From Kaistella faecalis (GTDB lineage: Bacteria > Bacteroidota > Bacteroidia > Flavobacteriales > Weeksellaceae): a DNA stretch of 64,000 nt. Positions 7,173 through 15,780 of this stretch are shown piece by piece. Location: contig NZ_CP078067.1 of NCBI RefSeq assembly GCF_019195395.1, positions 2,433,783 to 2,497,782 on the forward strand, read 5' to 3'. Every line of letters starts with the position of its first letter. The first letter of the stretch is position 1. Made by a program: the position numbers and the translations under genes. A model generated the notes under the pieces. It searched no databases. It had not been told where the DNA came from and saw only the letters and a list, made by a program, of their open reading frames with translations.

Positions 7173-7200
7173 GCGGCAGATTTATCTGCCGCTTTTTTTT
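7173..7200 (+). terminator. terminator of the T9SS-secreted protein gene
   Basis: GCGGCAGA (7173-7180) pairs perfectly with TCTGCCGC (7185-7192) around TTTA, followed by eight T. It lies 22 bp after the stop codon. Confidence 0.9.
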
Positions 7201-7299
7201 TGAGCGTATGCCCGTAATAAATGATATCAATTTTTTCAATTCTTCCGGTTTTTTTGTAAAGATATTTTACCCTAATTTTACCGAAATTCTTCAGTAAAA

Positions 7300-10200
7300 A
7301 TGTATTTGATTTTCGATACCGAGACTACGGGTTTACCTAAAAATTTCAACGCACCGCTTACCGATTCCGACAATTGGCCCAGGATGGTTCAGATTGCCTG
7401 GCAACTGCATGACCGTGATGGTAATTTGATTGAAAATCAGGATTACATTATTAAACCCGAAGGTTACGATATCCCTTTTAACGCGACAAGAATTCACGGG
7501 ATTTCCACCAAAATGGCAAAGGAAGAAGGCCGGGATTTGGCGGATGTGCTGGCCGAATTTAATCAGGTGTTGCAGAAAGCTGAAGTCGTTGCCGGGCATA
7601 ATATCGATTTCGATTACAAAATTGCTGGTGCAGAATTTCACAGGAAGAATACTGAAAATATATTGCAGAAAATCCCCTCCGCGGATACTATGGAACTGGG
7701 AACAGATTTCTGTAAATTGGGTGGCGGAAGAAACGGCAGATACAAGTCTCCCAAACTCGAGGAACTTTACGAAAAACTTTACGGTGAAAAATTTGATGAA
7801 GCTCATAATGCCGCTGCCGACGTAAATGCGACTGCTCAAGTATTTTTTGAAATGATGCGTATCGGTATTATTCCTGCCGAAAATCTCAAAATATCAGAGG
7901 CGCAACTTCAGGATTTTATCTCAACTCATCCAAATCCGTTTCCGCCATTTGGAATCATCATCCGCAGGCAGGTTGCCGACTCGAAAAATAAGAAAAAAAT
8001 TGATTTTGGGGATACTGATGAAATCGAAATTGGTGATTATTTTAATTTTCATAATCACAGCATTTACTCCTCACTGCAGGCGTCAACACATATTTCAGAC
8101 CTTGTCAAAAAAGCGTTGGCCAATAATTTTTCTGCTGTAGGACTGGTAGATTTGGGGAATATGATGGGCGCTTTCAAGTTTGTTTCCGAAGTGGAAAAAG
8201 CCAATGCAAACATCAAAAAAACATACAAAGAATTCGAAGAGAAAAAAGTAAAAGCAGAGGAAGAAGGACAGCAGTTTAGTGACCCTGAGCCAAGAAAGGA
8301 ACCGCTCATACCGGTAATCGGATGCGAATTTTATATTTCCGACAGGCCCGAGCAGAAGCAGTTTACCAAAGATGATCCCGACCGCAGGACCAATGTGGTT
8401 TTACTTGCGAAAAATTTTAACGGATATAAAAATCTGGCAAAACTTTCGAGTTTGGGTTATGTAAATGGGTTTTATTTTGGTGTCCCGCGGATCTCACGAA
8501 AGATGATTGCTGAGTTTAAAGATGATCTGATTGCGCTTACTGCCGGAACTTTGGGCGATATTCCCAATACTGTTCTGGAATTTGGTGAGCAGAAGGGAGA
8601 GGAACTTTTCAAATGGTGGAAAGATACTTTTGCAGAAGATTTCTATGTGCAGATCCAGAACCATCAGGTGGAAGAGGAAGAACATTTAAATGAAGTACTG
8701 CTTGAATTTGCAGAAAAATACGATGTGAAAATTCTGGCTCAGAATGAAACCTTCTACACCGAAAAAGCCGATGCCAATATTCAGGATATTTTATACTGTA
8801 TCAAAGATGGTGAAAAACTGTCTTCACCTGTGGGGAAAGGTTTTGGTAAAAGAAGAGGTTTGCCGTCCACAGAATTTTATATCAAAAATGCTGATGAACT
8901 GAAACAGACTTTTATCCAGTTTCCTGATGCGTTTGAGGCTTACACTGAATTTTTGGCCAAGTTCGAACCTTATACCTTAAAACGTGATGTACTGCTTCCA
9001 GAGTTTGATATTCCCGAAGAATTCTTAAGCGACGAAGATAAGATAGATGGCGGAAAACGTGGTGAAAACGCTTATCTTAGACATTTAACCTACGAAGGTG
9101 CTGCAAAAAGATATGGTGAAGTAACTGAGGAGATCATAGAAAGGCTGGATTTTGAACTTGAAGTTATTGCCAATACGGGGTATCCGGGGTACTTTCTTAT
9201 TGTACAGGATTTCTGCAACGAAGCCCGTAAAATGGGCGTATGGGTTGGTCCCGGCCGGGGTTCTGCAGCCGGTTCTGCGGTAGCGTATTGTACAGGAATC
9301 ACCAATGTAGATCCTATTAAATATGATTTGCTATTTGAGCGTTTTCTTAATCCTGAAAGAATTTCAATGCCGGATATCGATATCGATTTCGATGACGAAG
9401 GACGCGATAAAATCATCAAATGGGTGGTTGAAAAATACGGCAAGACGAATGTTGCGCAGATTATCACCTACTCGGTTCTGGGCGGGAAATCAGCCATTAA
9501 AGATGCAGGAAGGGTTCTGGATCTTTCAATTCCGGAAACCAACAACATCGCCAAACTGATCCCTCCAAGTCCAGGGATGAATATCGCGAAAGCTTTTTCT
9601 AAATTTGATAAATTAAGTCCTGAAGACAAAGTACTTGCACAGGAAATGAAAGATATCCTGGAGAATAAGCAGGATTCAAGATTTGGAGTGCTTTCCGCTG
9701 CACAGCGAATGGAAGGTTGTATCAGAAATACAGGAATTCATGCCTGTGGGGTAATTATTACTCCGGAAGATATTTCGAACCTTGTCCCCATTACCATTGC
9801 GGCAAAAGATCCCGATATTCTGGTTTCGCAGTTCGATAACTCTGTAGCCGAAAGTGCCGGTTTGCTTAAAATGGATTTCCTTGGTTTGCGGACTTTAACC
9901 ATCATTAAGCACGCTATCAAACTTATCAAAGAAAGACACCAGGTTGATATTAATCCTGATGAAATTCCGCTTGATGACCTTAAGACTTATCAGCTGTTTC
10001 AGGAAGGAAGAACGATTGGAATTTTCCAGTATGAAAGTCCCGGGATGCAGAAATACATGCGCGAACTTAAACCGACACAGTTTGCAGATTTAATCGCCAT
10101 GAACGCGCTGTACAGACCGGGTCCAATAAAATACATCCCGAATTTCATCAACAGGAAGAATAAACTCGAAGAAACAGTTTACGATCTGAAGGAAACCGAA

Positions 10201-11955
10201 GAATTCCTCGCAGAAACGTATGGAATTACGGTATATCAGGAGCAGGTAATGCTTCTTTCCCAAAAACTGGCCAACTTTACCAAAGGAGAAGCCGATACGC
10301 TGAGAAAAGCGATGGGTAAAAAGGACCGCGCCACGCTCGATAAAATGTATCCGAAATTTATCGAAGAAGGGGAGAAAAACAATCTCGCGATCGATAAACT
10401 CAATAAAATCTGGAAAGACTGGGAAGCTTTTGCCGAATATGCCTTCAACAAATCCCACTCCACCTGTTATGCGCTGATTGCTTATCAAACCGCTTATCTG
10501 AAAGCCAATTACCCGGCAGAATATATGGCGAGTGTAATGACCAATAACCTGAACAATACAAAGCAGATAACCATGTTTATGGAGGACTGCAAAAGTATTG
10601 GGGTAGATGTTTTGGGACCTTCTGTAAACGAATCACAGTACGAATTTTCGGTGAACGAAAAAGGACAGATCCGTTTTGGCCTTGGCGCGATTAAAGGAAT
10701 TGGGGAAGGACCGAGTGAAGCCATCGTGAACACAAGAAAGGCCGGAAGATTCAAAAATATTTATGATTTCTTCGAAAAGATTCCGTCGTCACAGATGAAC
10801 AAAAGAGTAGCGGAAAGTTTAGTGGTGGCAGGAGCTTTCGATGAGGTCGACCGTTATCACCGTGCTCAATATTTCGATATTGATATCTCCGGAAAAACAA
10901 ATATTGAAAGACTTCTGCGTTACGGGCAGAGTTTTCAGGACAATATCAACGAGATCGAAAATTCACTTTTTGCCGATTTTGCTGATGAAGTAAAAATAGA
11001 ACAGCCAAAAATAAATCCGGCTCCGGAGTGGCAAAGCATGCATAAACTCAACAAGGAAAAGGAAATTATCGGATTTTATCTCTCTGCGCATCCGCTGGAC
11101 GAGTACAAATTTCAGTATCAGTTCATTCAGGGTGCTTTAGGAAAAAAAGAAATTCTGGAAGGTAAAAAAGACGATGTTGCTGAACTTGAAAAAATAATTC
11201 TACCGGTTGAACTTGCAGATGTAGCTGACGTTGATGATGAGTTAATCGATATTCCCGCCGATATTTTAAGCGGCGAAGAAGAAACTTTGATTGAAGAGCC
11301 TTCGAAAAAAGCAGAACCTAAGGGAAGTTTTAATTTCCTGAATCTTGATGAGGTTGAAGCCTTTAAAGATTCTGTTTTTGCCAATCAGCAGCCAGATCTG
11401 TTCAGTGATGAAAAATTGAGCTGGAAGGAAAAACAGGCGCAGAAAAATAATTCTCCTGAATATATGGTCGCAGGGTTGGTGACCGAATACAGCGTGCGCG
11501 ATGGTAAAAACAGCGGCGAGAAAATAGCATTCATTACTCTGGAAGATTACAGCGGGAGTTACGGTTTCCGCCTTGGTGACCGCGATTATATGAGATTGAG
11601 AGATAAAATTGATGTGCAGCGTTTTGTGATCTTTAAAATTAAATTTTCTCAGGGTAAAGACGGAAGAGTCTTCGTAAATGTCGCTGAGGTCATCGATCTG
11701 AAAGATGCTTTTGAGAAATTTGCAAAGAAAATGACCGTCGTTGTTAATCTGCAGGATTTGCGAAGGGAAGATATTGACTTCTTCAAAGCGAATTTTATCG
11801 AAAATCAGGGCGAGCAAAAACTGAACTTTTTTGTAAAGAACCCCGAAGATCAGTCGACAATTGAATTGATGTCGATGAAGGCACATGTGGAAATAAACGG
11901 TGACCTGCTCGAGATTATTCACGATATGCAGAAATATGAGGTTTTCCTGAACTAA
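7300..11955 (+). CDS. dnaE: DNA polymerase III alpha subunit with fused 3'-5' exonuclease
   Basis: At 1,551 residues it is longer than the usual DnaE (about 1,160), because a DEDDh exonuclease domain is fused at the N-terminus: DTETTG (Asp6, Glu8), AGHNIDFD near 100 and HNAAADVNAT near 168-177. A PHP domain starts near 249 (HNHSIYSS), but its second motif reads DLGN where active PHP domains have DHGN, and a later NETFY replaces NDVHY, so metal binding is probably lost. The polymerase core has GPGRGSAAGS (near 651) and the catalytic PDIDIDFDDEGR (near 688-699). An OB-fold region lies near 1390-1480. It replicates the chromosome with built-in proofreading. Confidence 0.97.
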   Translation: MYLIFDTETTGLPKNFNAPLTDSDNWPRMVQIAWQLHDRDGNLIENQDYIIKPEGYDIPFNATRIHGISTKMAKEEGRDLADVLAEFNQVLQKAEVVAGHNIDFDYKIAGAEFHRKNTENILQKIPSADTMELGTDFCKLGGGRNGRYKSPKLEELYEKLYGEKFDEAHNAAADVNATAQVFFEMMRIGIIPAENLKISEAQLQDFISTHPNPFPPFGIIIRRQVADSKNKKKIDFGDTDEIEIGDYFNFHNHSIYSSLQASTHISDLVKKALANNFSAVGLVDLGNMMGAFKFVSEVEKANANIKKTYKEFEEKKVKAEEEGQQFSDPEPRKEPLIPVIGCEFYISDRPEQKQFTKDDPDRRTNVVLLAKNFNGYKNLAKLSSLGYVNGFYFGVPRISRKMIAEFKDDLIALTAGTLGDIPNTVLEFGEQKGEELFKWWKDTFAEDFYVQIQNHQVEEEEHLNEVLLEFAEKYDVKILAQNETFYTEKADANIQDILYCIKDGEKLSSPVGKGFGKRRGLPSTEFYIKNADELKQTFIQFPDAFEAYTEFLAKFEPYTLKRDVLLPEFDIPEEFLSDEDKIDGGKRGENAYLRHLTYEGAAKRYGEVTEEIIERLDFELEVIANTGYPGYFLIVQDFCNEARKMGVWVGPGRGSAAGSAVAYCTGITNVDPIKYDLLFERFLNPERISMPDIDIDFDDEGRDKIIKWVVEKYGKTNVAQIITYSVLGGKSAIKDAGRVLDLSIPETNNIAKLIPPSPGMNIAKAFSKFDKLSPEDKVLAQEMKDILENKQDSRFGVLSAAQRMEGCIRNTGIHACGVIITPEDISNLVPITIAAKDPDILVSQFDNSVAESAGLLKMDFLGLRTLTIIKHAIKLIKERHQVDINPDEIPLDDLKTYQLFQEGRTIGIFQYESPGMQKYMRELKPTQFADLIAMNALYRPGPIKYIPNFINRKNKLEETVYDLKETEEFLAETYGITVYQEQVMLLSQKLANFTKGEADTLRKAMGKKDRATLDKMYPKFIEEGEKNNLAIDKLNKIWKDWEAFAEYAFNKSHSTCYALIAYQTAYLKANYPAEYMASVMTNNLNNTKQITMFMEDCKSIGVDVLGPSVNESQYEFSVNEKGQIRFGLGAIKGIGEGPSEAIVNTRKAGRFKNIYDFFEKIPSSQMNKRVAESLVVAGAFDEVDRYHRAQYFDIDISGKTNIERLLRYGQSFQDNINEIENSLFADFADEVKIEQPKINPAPEWQSMHKLNKEKEIIGFYLSAHPLDEYKFQYQFIQGALGKKEILEGKKDDVAELEKIILPVELADVADVDDELIDIPADILSGEEETLIEEPSKKAEPKGSFNFLNLDEVEAFKDSVFANQQPDLFSDEKLSWKEKQAQKNNSPEYMVAGLVTEYSVRDGKNSGEKIAFITLEDYSGSYGFRLGDRDYMRLRDKIDVQRFVIFKIKFSQGKDGRVFVNVAEVIDLKDAFEKFAKKMTVVVNLQDLRREDIDFFKANFIENQGEQKLNFFVKNPEDQSTIELMSMKAHVEINGDLLEIIHDMQKYEVFLN

Positions 11956-11999
11956 TTTTAATAGCCCATAGAAAAATATTGTAGAATTTTTTGATATTG

Positions 12000-12027
12000 A
12001 AACAGCATCTTAGGTGCTGTTTTTTTA
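12000..12027 (+). terminator. dnaE terminator
   Basis: AACAGCA (12001-12007) pairs with TGCTGTT (12015-12021), followed by a T-run. It lies about 45 bp after the dnaE stop. Confidence 0.85.
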
Positions 12028-12154
12028 TGTGTTTGAGGGTGTTTCCTAGAAATTGACTTGATGTTAAGGTGTTGATAGTGAATTACTTTGGGTGATTTCA
12101 CGGTATTGTTTCTCAATGAAAACATGTATATTCGTAATCCTAAACACAAATCAT

Positions 12155-12811
12155 ATGAAAACTGAAATTATTCTTTTTGACAATCATTTTCTGTATTTAC
12201 AAGCGTTGTGTTGTCTGTTGGATAAAAAAGGATTCGACAAAAAATACAATTATCAATATACAGTAAATCCAGATGAGTTAGAGAATTTAGTAAGTGAAAA
12301 ATCAGAAATTGCGGTGCTGAATATTTTAGGATTAAGTACCAACGACGCTTTCACTTTAGTTGAACAGTTAATGACTGTAAATCCTGAACTGAAAATCATC
12401 ATTCTGACACCGAATCCTGATGTGAAAGTCATCAAGAAATTCTTCGATAAGGGCGTAAAGTCTGTCCTGAGCAGAGATACCGATGCCGCACTATTTATCA
12501 CGGCATTAAATGAAGTAATCGCCGGCAATGTTTTTATAAGCGACGAAACTAAGAATTCGCTTTATAACTTCATTTGTAATCTTGAGGATCCTAATGAAAA
12601 AAAATTCGGAGTAATAGAAGAACTTACCGGGAGAGAGAAAGAAGTACTAGAGTTGATTTGCGAAGGATTACGCACTAAAGATATTGCCGATAAACTTTTT
12701 ATAAGCATCCACACCGTAGAGTCGCACCGCCGGAAAATTATGTCTAAACTCGATGTACGGAATTCATCCATGCTGGTGAAATTTGCGGTAGACAATCACT
12801 TGGTTAATTAA
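12155..12811 (+). CDS. LuxR/NarL-type response regulator with degenerate receiver
   Basis: The start is placed at MKTEIILFDNH (12155), giving 218 residues. The N-terminal receiver-like domain covers about 1-120 and a LuxR helix-turn-helix about 153-215 (LTGREKEVLELI, IADKLFISIHTVESHRRKI). The receiver lacks key residues: the phosphoacceptor position after AVL is Asn56 instead of Asp, the usual DD pair is Asp9-Asn10, and the Lys of the KDT motif is Arg107. It therefore probably does not take a phosphate from a kinase, and no histidine kinase gene is adjacent. DNA binding is likely; its targets are unknown. Confidence 0.88.
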   Translation: MKTEIILFDNHFLYLQALCCLLDKKGFDKKYNYQYTVNPDELENLVSEKSEIAVLNILGLSTNDAFTLVEQLMTVNPELKIIILTPNPDVKVIKKFFDKGVKSVLSRDTDAALFITALNEVIAGNVFISDETKNSLYNFICNLEDPNEKKFGVIEELTGREKEVLELICEGLRTKDIADKLFISIHTVESHRRKIMSKLDVRNSSMLVKFAVDNHLVN

Positions 12812-12838
12812 AAAAAAGCCACCGTAATTGGTGGTTTT
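12811..12838. terminator. bidirectional terminator
   Basis: CCACC (12819-12823) pairs with GGTGG (12830-12834) with an A-run before and a T-run after. It serves both the LuxR gene and the convergent small gene at 13052-12843. Confidence 0.8.
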
Positions 12839-12842
12839 TAAT

Positions 12843-13052
12843 TTATGCTGCTTTCTTTGTAGCTTTTTTCTCTGCAGAATGGTCACCTTTACAGTCTTTG
12901 TGATTCTTCATATCGCAGTTTTGGACTGTCTTTTTAGCATCCATCTTACATTCTTTGGAATCTTTGCCTGCGCAGCAGGATTTTTTGGGAGTTTCCTGGG
13001 CAAATCCCAAAGTGAAAGCACTTATCGCCAATACCGAAAAAATTTTCTTCAT
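12843..13052 (-). CDS. small secreted Cys/Lys-rich protein, 69 aa
   Basis: The protein has a signal peptide (about residues 1-18, ending GFA) and a short mature part rich in Lys, Asp and Cys. It contains CCAGKDSKEC, NCDMKNHKDC and KGDH, then a Lys/Ala tail. The Cys and His spacing could bind a metal or form disulfides in the periplasm, which is inference. I recall similar short proteins in Chryseobacterium but no function. It is convergent with the LuxR gene. Confidence 0.7.
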   Translation of the reverse strand: MKKIFSVLAISAFTLGFAQETPKKSCCAGKDSKECKMDAKKTVQNCDMKNHKDCKGDHSAEKKATKKAA

Positions 13053-13128
13053 ATTGTTCTGGTTTTTATTTGTTTAGAGATACGAATATATGAATATTTT
13101 GGAATAAGGAAGCGCGAAACTACTATCT

Positions 13129-14271
13129 TTAACTTAAAGTTCTTTTGAGAATTTCTGCTGCTTTCAGAATTGTTTCCTCTTTTTTTGCAAAGCAGAACCG
13201 CACTCGTCCGTAATTTGTAGGTTCGTGATAAAATGCGGATACAGGAATTGTCGCCACCTTCGAATGCGTCGTCAGCCAAACTGCAAATTCTTTTTCGGTT
13301 TTTGATGATATCTTTTCATAGTTCATAATCTGGAAATATCCGGCTTCAGCTTTTTCAGTGATTGAAAATGGCAGATCTTTAAAACAATCAATAAAAAAAT
13401 CTCTTTTTTGCTGCATAAACCTTCGGTTTTCTTCTACATCAAAGATTTCTAAATATTTCGCAATTGCATATTGAGCCGGCGAATTAACACTGAAACTTAA
13501 ATACTGGTGAACCCGCCGGTACGCCTTAGAAAGTTCTTCTGAAGCTAACACATATCCAATCTTCCAACCCGTGATATGAAACATCTTACCGAAGGAAAAA
13601 ATACTGAAACATTTTTCCTTTAAAACAGGGTGATGAAATGCGCTGTAAAATTCATGCTGGTCATACGTAAGAAGGTCATAAACTTCGTCGGAAATTAGAA
13701 TAATATCGGTGTTTACGATAATTTTTGATAACTCATCCCAGTCTTCTTTTTTCCAGATTTTCCCGGAAGGGTTGTGCGGAGAATTAATGATGATTGCGCG
13801 TGTTTTGAGACTGATAACCTGTTTCAGTGCTTCAAAATCGACATCGAAATTATCTTTAAGATTTACGTAAACTGGAATTCCGCCGTTAACTTCTATTGCC
13901 GGGACATAAGAATCGTAGCAGGGCTCCAAAACTATAACTTCATCACCAAAGTTTACAATCGCTGCAAGAGCCGTGTAAATCGCATAACTGGCGCCTGGCG
14001 AAACCGTAATGTGTTCTTTCGCTACGTCAATTGGATTCCTTCTGTTTCGGTTAAATTCGGTTAACTGTTCAATAAGCATTGGTAAACCTGCCATCGGAGC
14101 ATACTGATTGAAATTTTTTTCCGTTCCTTCCCCCAGAAGTCTTTTCAGGCGCACATCAATCTCATAATCGGGAAAACCCTGGGATAGGTTAACCGCGTCG
14201 TGTTGCTGTGCCAGAGCCGACATTTCTGAGAAAATCGTAAGGTCGCTGCCCGAATGTTTTCTTTTAATCAT
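13129..14271 (-). CDS. PLP-dependent class I/II aminotransferase (methionine aminotransferase type)
   Basis: The start is placed at ATG 14271 (MIKRKHSG), giving 380 residues; a TTG two codons upstream is less likely. It has the fold type I pattern: NLSQGFPDYE near the start, NQYAPMAGLP, a glycine-containing PGASYAIYTAL cofactor loop, NSPHNPSGK, ISDEVYDLL and FSFGKMFHITGWKIGY, where the Lys forms the aldimine with PLP. The SQGFPD..QYAP pattern is that of the YbdL/kynurenine aminotransferase-like group, which uses methionine and aromatic amino acids. Substrate choice is inferred. Confidence 0.9.
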   Translation of the reverse strand: MIKRKHSGSDLTIFSEMSALAQQHDAVNLSQGFPDYEIDVRLKRLLGEGTEKNFNQYAPMAGLPMLIEQLTEFNRNRRNPIDVAKEHITVSPGASYAIYTALAAIVNFGDEVIVLEPCYDSYVPAIEVNGGIPVYVNLKDNFDVDFEALKQVISLKTRAIIINSPHNPSGKIWKKEDWDELSKIIVNTDIILISDEVYDLLTYDQHEFYSAFHHPVLKEKCFSIFSFGKMFHITGWKIGYVLASEELSKAYRRVHQYLSFSVNSPAQYAIAKYLEIFDVEENRRFMQQKRDFFIDCFKDLPFSITEKAEAGYFQIMNYEKISSKTEKEFAVWLTTHSKVATIPVSAFYHEPTNYGRVRFCFAKKEETILKAAEILKRTLS

Positions 14272-14345
14272 ACTCAAATTTATAATAATTGTTTTATAAT
14301 CGGATCTGAAAAAAAATGCTATTTTTAAACTTTACAAAATTATTT

Positions 14346-15368
14346 ATGAAAAACATTCTTATTCCGCTATTTTCAGTGGTTTTATTAACCAGTTGTGCGA
14401 CTGTTAACTATTCCTACGATGGCAGGGCTTTTAAAAATTCATTACAGTCTATTACCCAGGACGATCTGAAGAAAAACCTTTATGTAATTGCTTCCGACGA
14501 AATGGAGGGACGTAATACAGGCAGCGCAGGACAGAAAAAAGCCGGCGAGTACATCATCAGACAGTATCGCGAAATGGGCGTATCACATCCAACGCCGATG
14601 AGTTCTTACTATCAAAATGTTCCTGCAGAATTTATGAATGCCAAAAGCAGAGGCAAAAGTCTTCCTGACTCAGAAAATATTCTGGCATTTATAGAAGGAA
14701 GCGAAAAACCCAATGAGGTTATTGTGATTTCTGCTCACTACGATCATGTTGGAACGCAGAATGGAGTGGTTTATAACGGTGCAGATGACGACGGAAGCGG
14801 TACAGTAGCAGTGATGGAGATTGCAGAAGCTTTCCAGAATGCGAAAAAATCAGGACATGGCCCGAAGAGATCTATGCTGTTTTTACATGTAACAGGAGAA
14901 GAACACGGGTTGCTGGGTTCTGATTACTACTCGCAAAATCCGGTTTTTCCTTTAGCGAATACAGTTTCGAATCTTAATATCGATATGATCGGGAGATGTG
15001 ATCCTGAAAATTGCGGAAAGGATTATGTGTATGTCATCGGGTCGGCAATGTTGAGTACAGAATTAAAGGCGATAAATGAAGCAGCCAATAACAAAACGGC
15101 CAAAATGCTTCTTAACTACAAATACGACCAGCCGAATGATCCGCAAAGGCTTTATTACAGATCAGATCATTATAATTTTGCGAAGCACAATATTCCGGTA
15201 GCGTTTTTCTTTGACGGAATTCACGAAGATTATCACAAACCTACTGATGATGCAGATAAAATAGATTACGAAGCATTGCAGAAGCGCACCCAGCTGGTTT
15301 TCGCCACTGCCTGGGAACTGGCAAACCGAAAAGACCGTATTGTGGTTGACGGTAAAAATGACCGTTAA
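14346..15368 (+). CDS. M28 family zinc metallopeptidase, lipoprotein
   Basis: The start is placed at MKNILIPLFSVVLLTSCATV (14346), which makes a lipoprotein signal with lipobox LTSC; an ATG ten codons upstream would spoil it. The 340-residue protein carries the M28 metal ligands in order: ISAHYDHVG (His), NGADDDGSG (bridging Asp), TGEEHG (catalytic Glu and Glu ligand), NIDMIG (Asp) and a late SDHYNF (His). It is probably an aminopeptidase anchored in the envelope and facing the periplasm. It is divergent from the aminotransferase gene. Confidence 0.9.
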   Translation: MKNILIPLFSVVLLTSCATVNYSYDGRAFKNSLQSITQDDLKKNLYVIASDEMEGRNTGSAGQKKAGEYIIRQYREMGVSHPTPMSSYYQNVPAEFMNAKSRGKSLPDSENILAFIEGSEKPNEVIVISAHYDHVGTQNGVVYNGADDDGSGTVAVMEIAEAFQNAKKSGHGPKRSMLFLHVTGEEHGLLGSDYYSQNPVFPLANTVSNLNIDMIGRCDPENCGKDYVYVIGSAMLSTELKAINEAANNKTAKMLLNYKYDQPNDPQRLYYRSDHYNFAKHNIPVAFFFDGIHEDYHKPTDDADKIDYEALQKRTQLVFATAWELANRKDRIVVDGKNDR

Positions 15369-15386
15369 AATTTTATCTCAAAAAAT

Positions 15387-15417
15387 AATCCGTTGCTTTT
15401 GCAGCGGATTTTTGTTT
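15387..15417 (+). terminator. terminator of the M28 peptidase gene
   Basis: AATCCGTTGC (15387-15396) pairs with GCAGCGGATT (15401-15410), one G-T pair, around TTTT and followed by a T-rich tail. It ends 18 bp before the tRNA gene. Confidence 0.85.
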
Positions 15418-15434
15418 TTGTAAATTTGGTTTCC

Positions 15435-15506
15435 GGCTCCATAGTTCAACGGATAGAATAGAAGTTTCCTAAACTTTAGATCCAAGTTCGATTCTTGGTG
15501 GAGTCA
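15435..15506 (+). tRNA. tRNA-Arg (anticodon CCT)
   Basis: A complete cloverleaf is visible. The acceptor stem is GGCTCCA (15435-15441) with TGGAGTC (15499-15505) and discriminator A15506. The D arm is GTTC/GAAT. The anticodon loop TTCCTAA puts CCT in the anticodon position on a GAAGT/ACTTT stem. The T arm is CCAAG-TTCGATT-CTTGG (15482-15498). CCA is not encoded. It reads the AGG codon. Confidence 0.95.
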
Positions 15507-15590
15507 CTTTACGGAAATAAGAGAATCCGCTCTTTAGGAACGGATTCAATAGATAAATCTCATTTTTTTTTAATTAGACAACAACAAAAA

Positions 15591-15613
15591 AGAGAAGCCG
15601 ACGGTGCTTCTCT
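15591..15613. terminator. hairpin downstream of the tRNA
   Basis: AGAGAAGC (15591-15598) and GCTTCTCT (15606-15613) are exact complements with a 7-nt loop, preceded by an A-run and followed by an AT-rich stretch. It may end transcription from the tRNA or of uvrA read-through. A second hairpin, GAATCCG/CGGATTC (about 15523-15546), lies just upstream. Confidence 0.5.
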
Positions 15614-15747
15614 TAAATTTTTATATCAATTTAATGGTATTTCTGTGAGTGTTGAAAAAGATAAGTGCTCTCATTTCAATCTTATTTCAGAGTAAATGTA
15701 GCAATTATTATGACACGCAATATAAACTTAATGTTAAAATTCACAGC

Positions 15748-15771
15748 TTATCCACATTTTTTTGTGGATAA
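15748..15771. promoter_or_regulatory. two consensus DnaA boxes head to head
   Basis: TTATCCACA (15748-15756) and its exact reverse complement TGTGGATAA (15763-15771) are separated by six T. Both equal the E. coli consensus DnaA box. The pair lies in an AT-rich stretch between the tRNA and the convergent uvrA stop codon. It could bind DnaA, or it may only be a hairpin behind uvrA, although no T-run follows it on either strand. Confidence 0.5.
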
Positions 15772-15780
15772 CCATCTAGT

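Noticed and set aside
15495..15695. 66-codon ORF overlapping the tRNA end
   Set aside because: It starts inside the tRNA T arm and runs through two hairpins; no motif.
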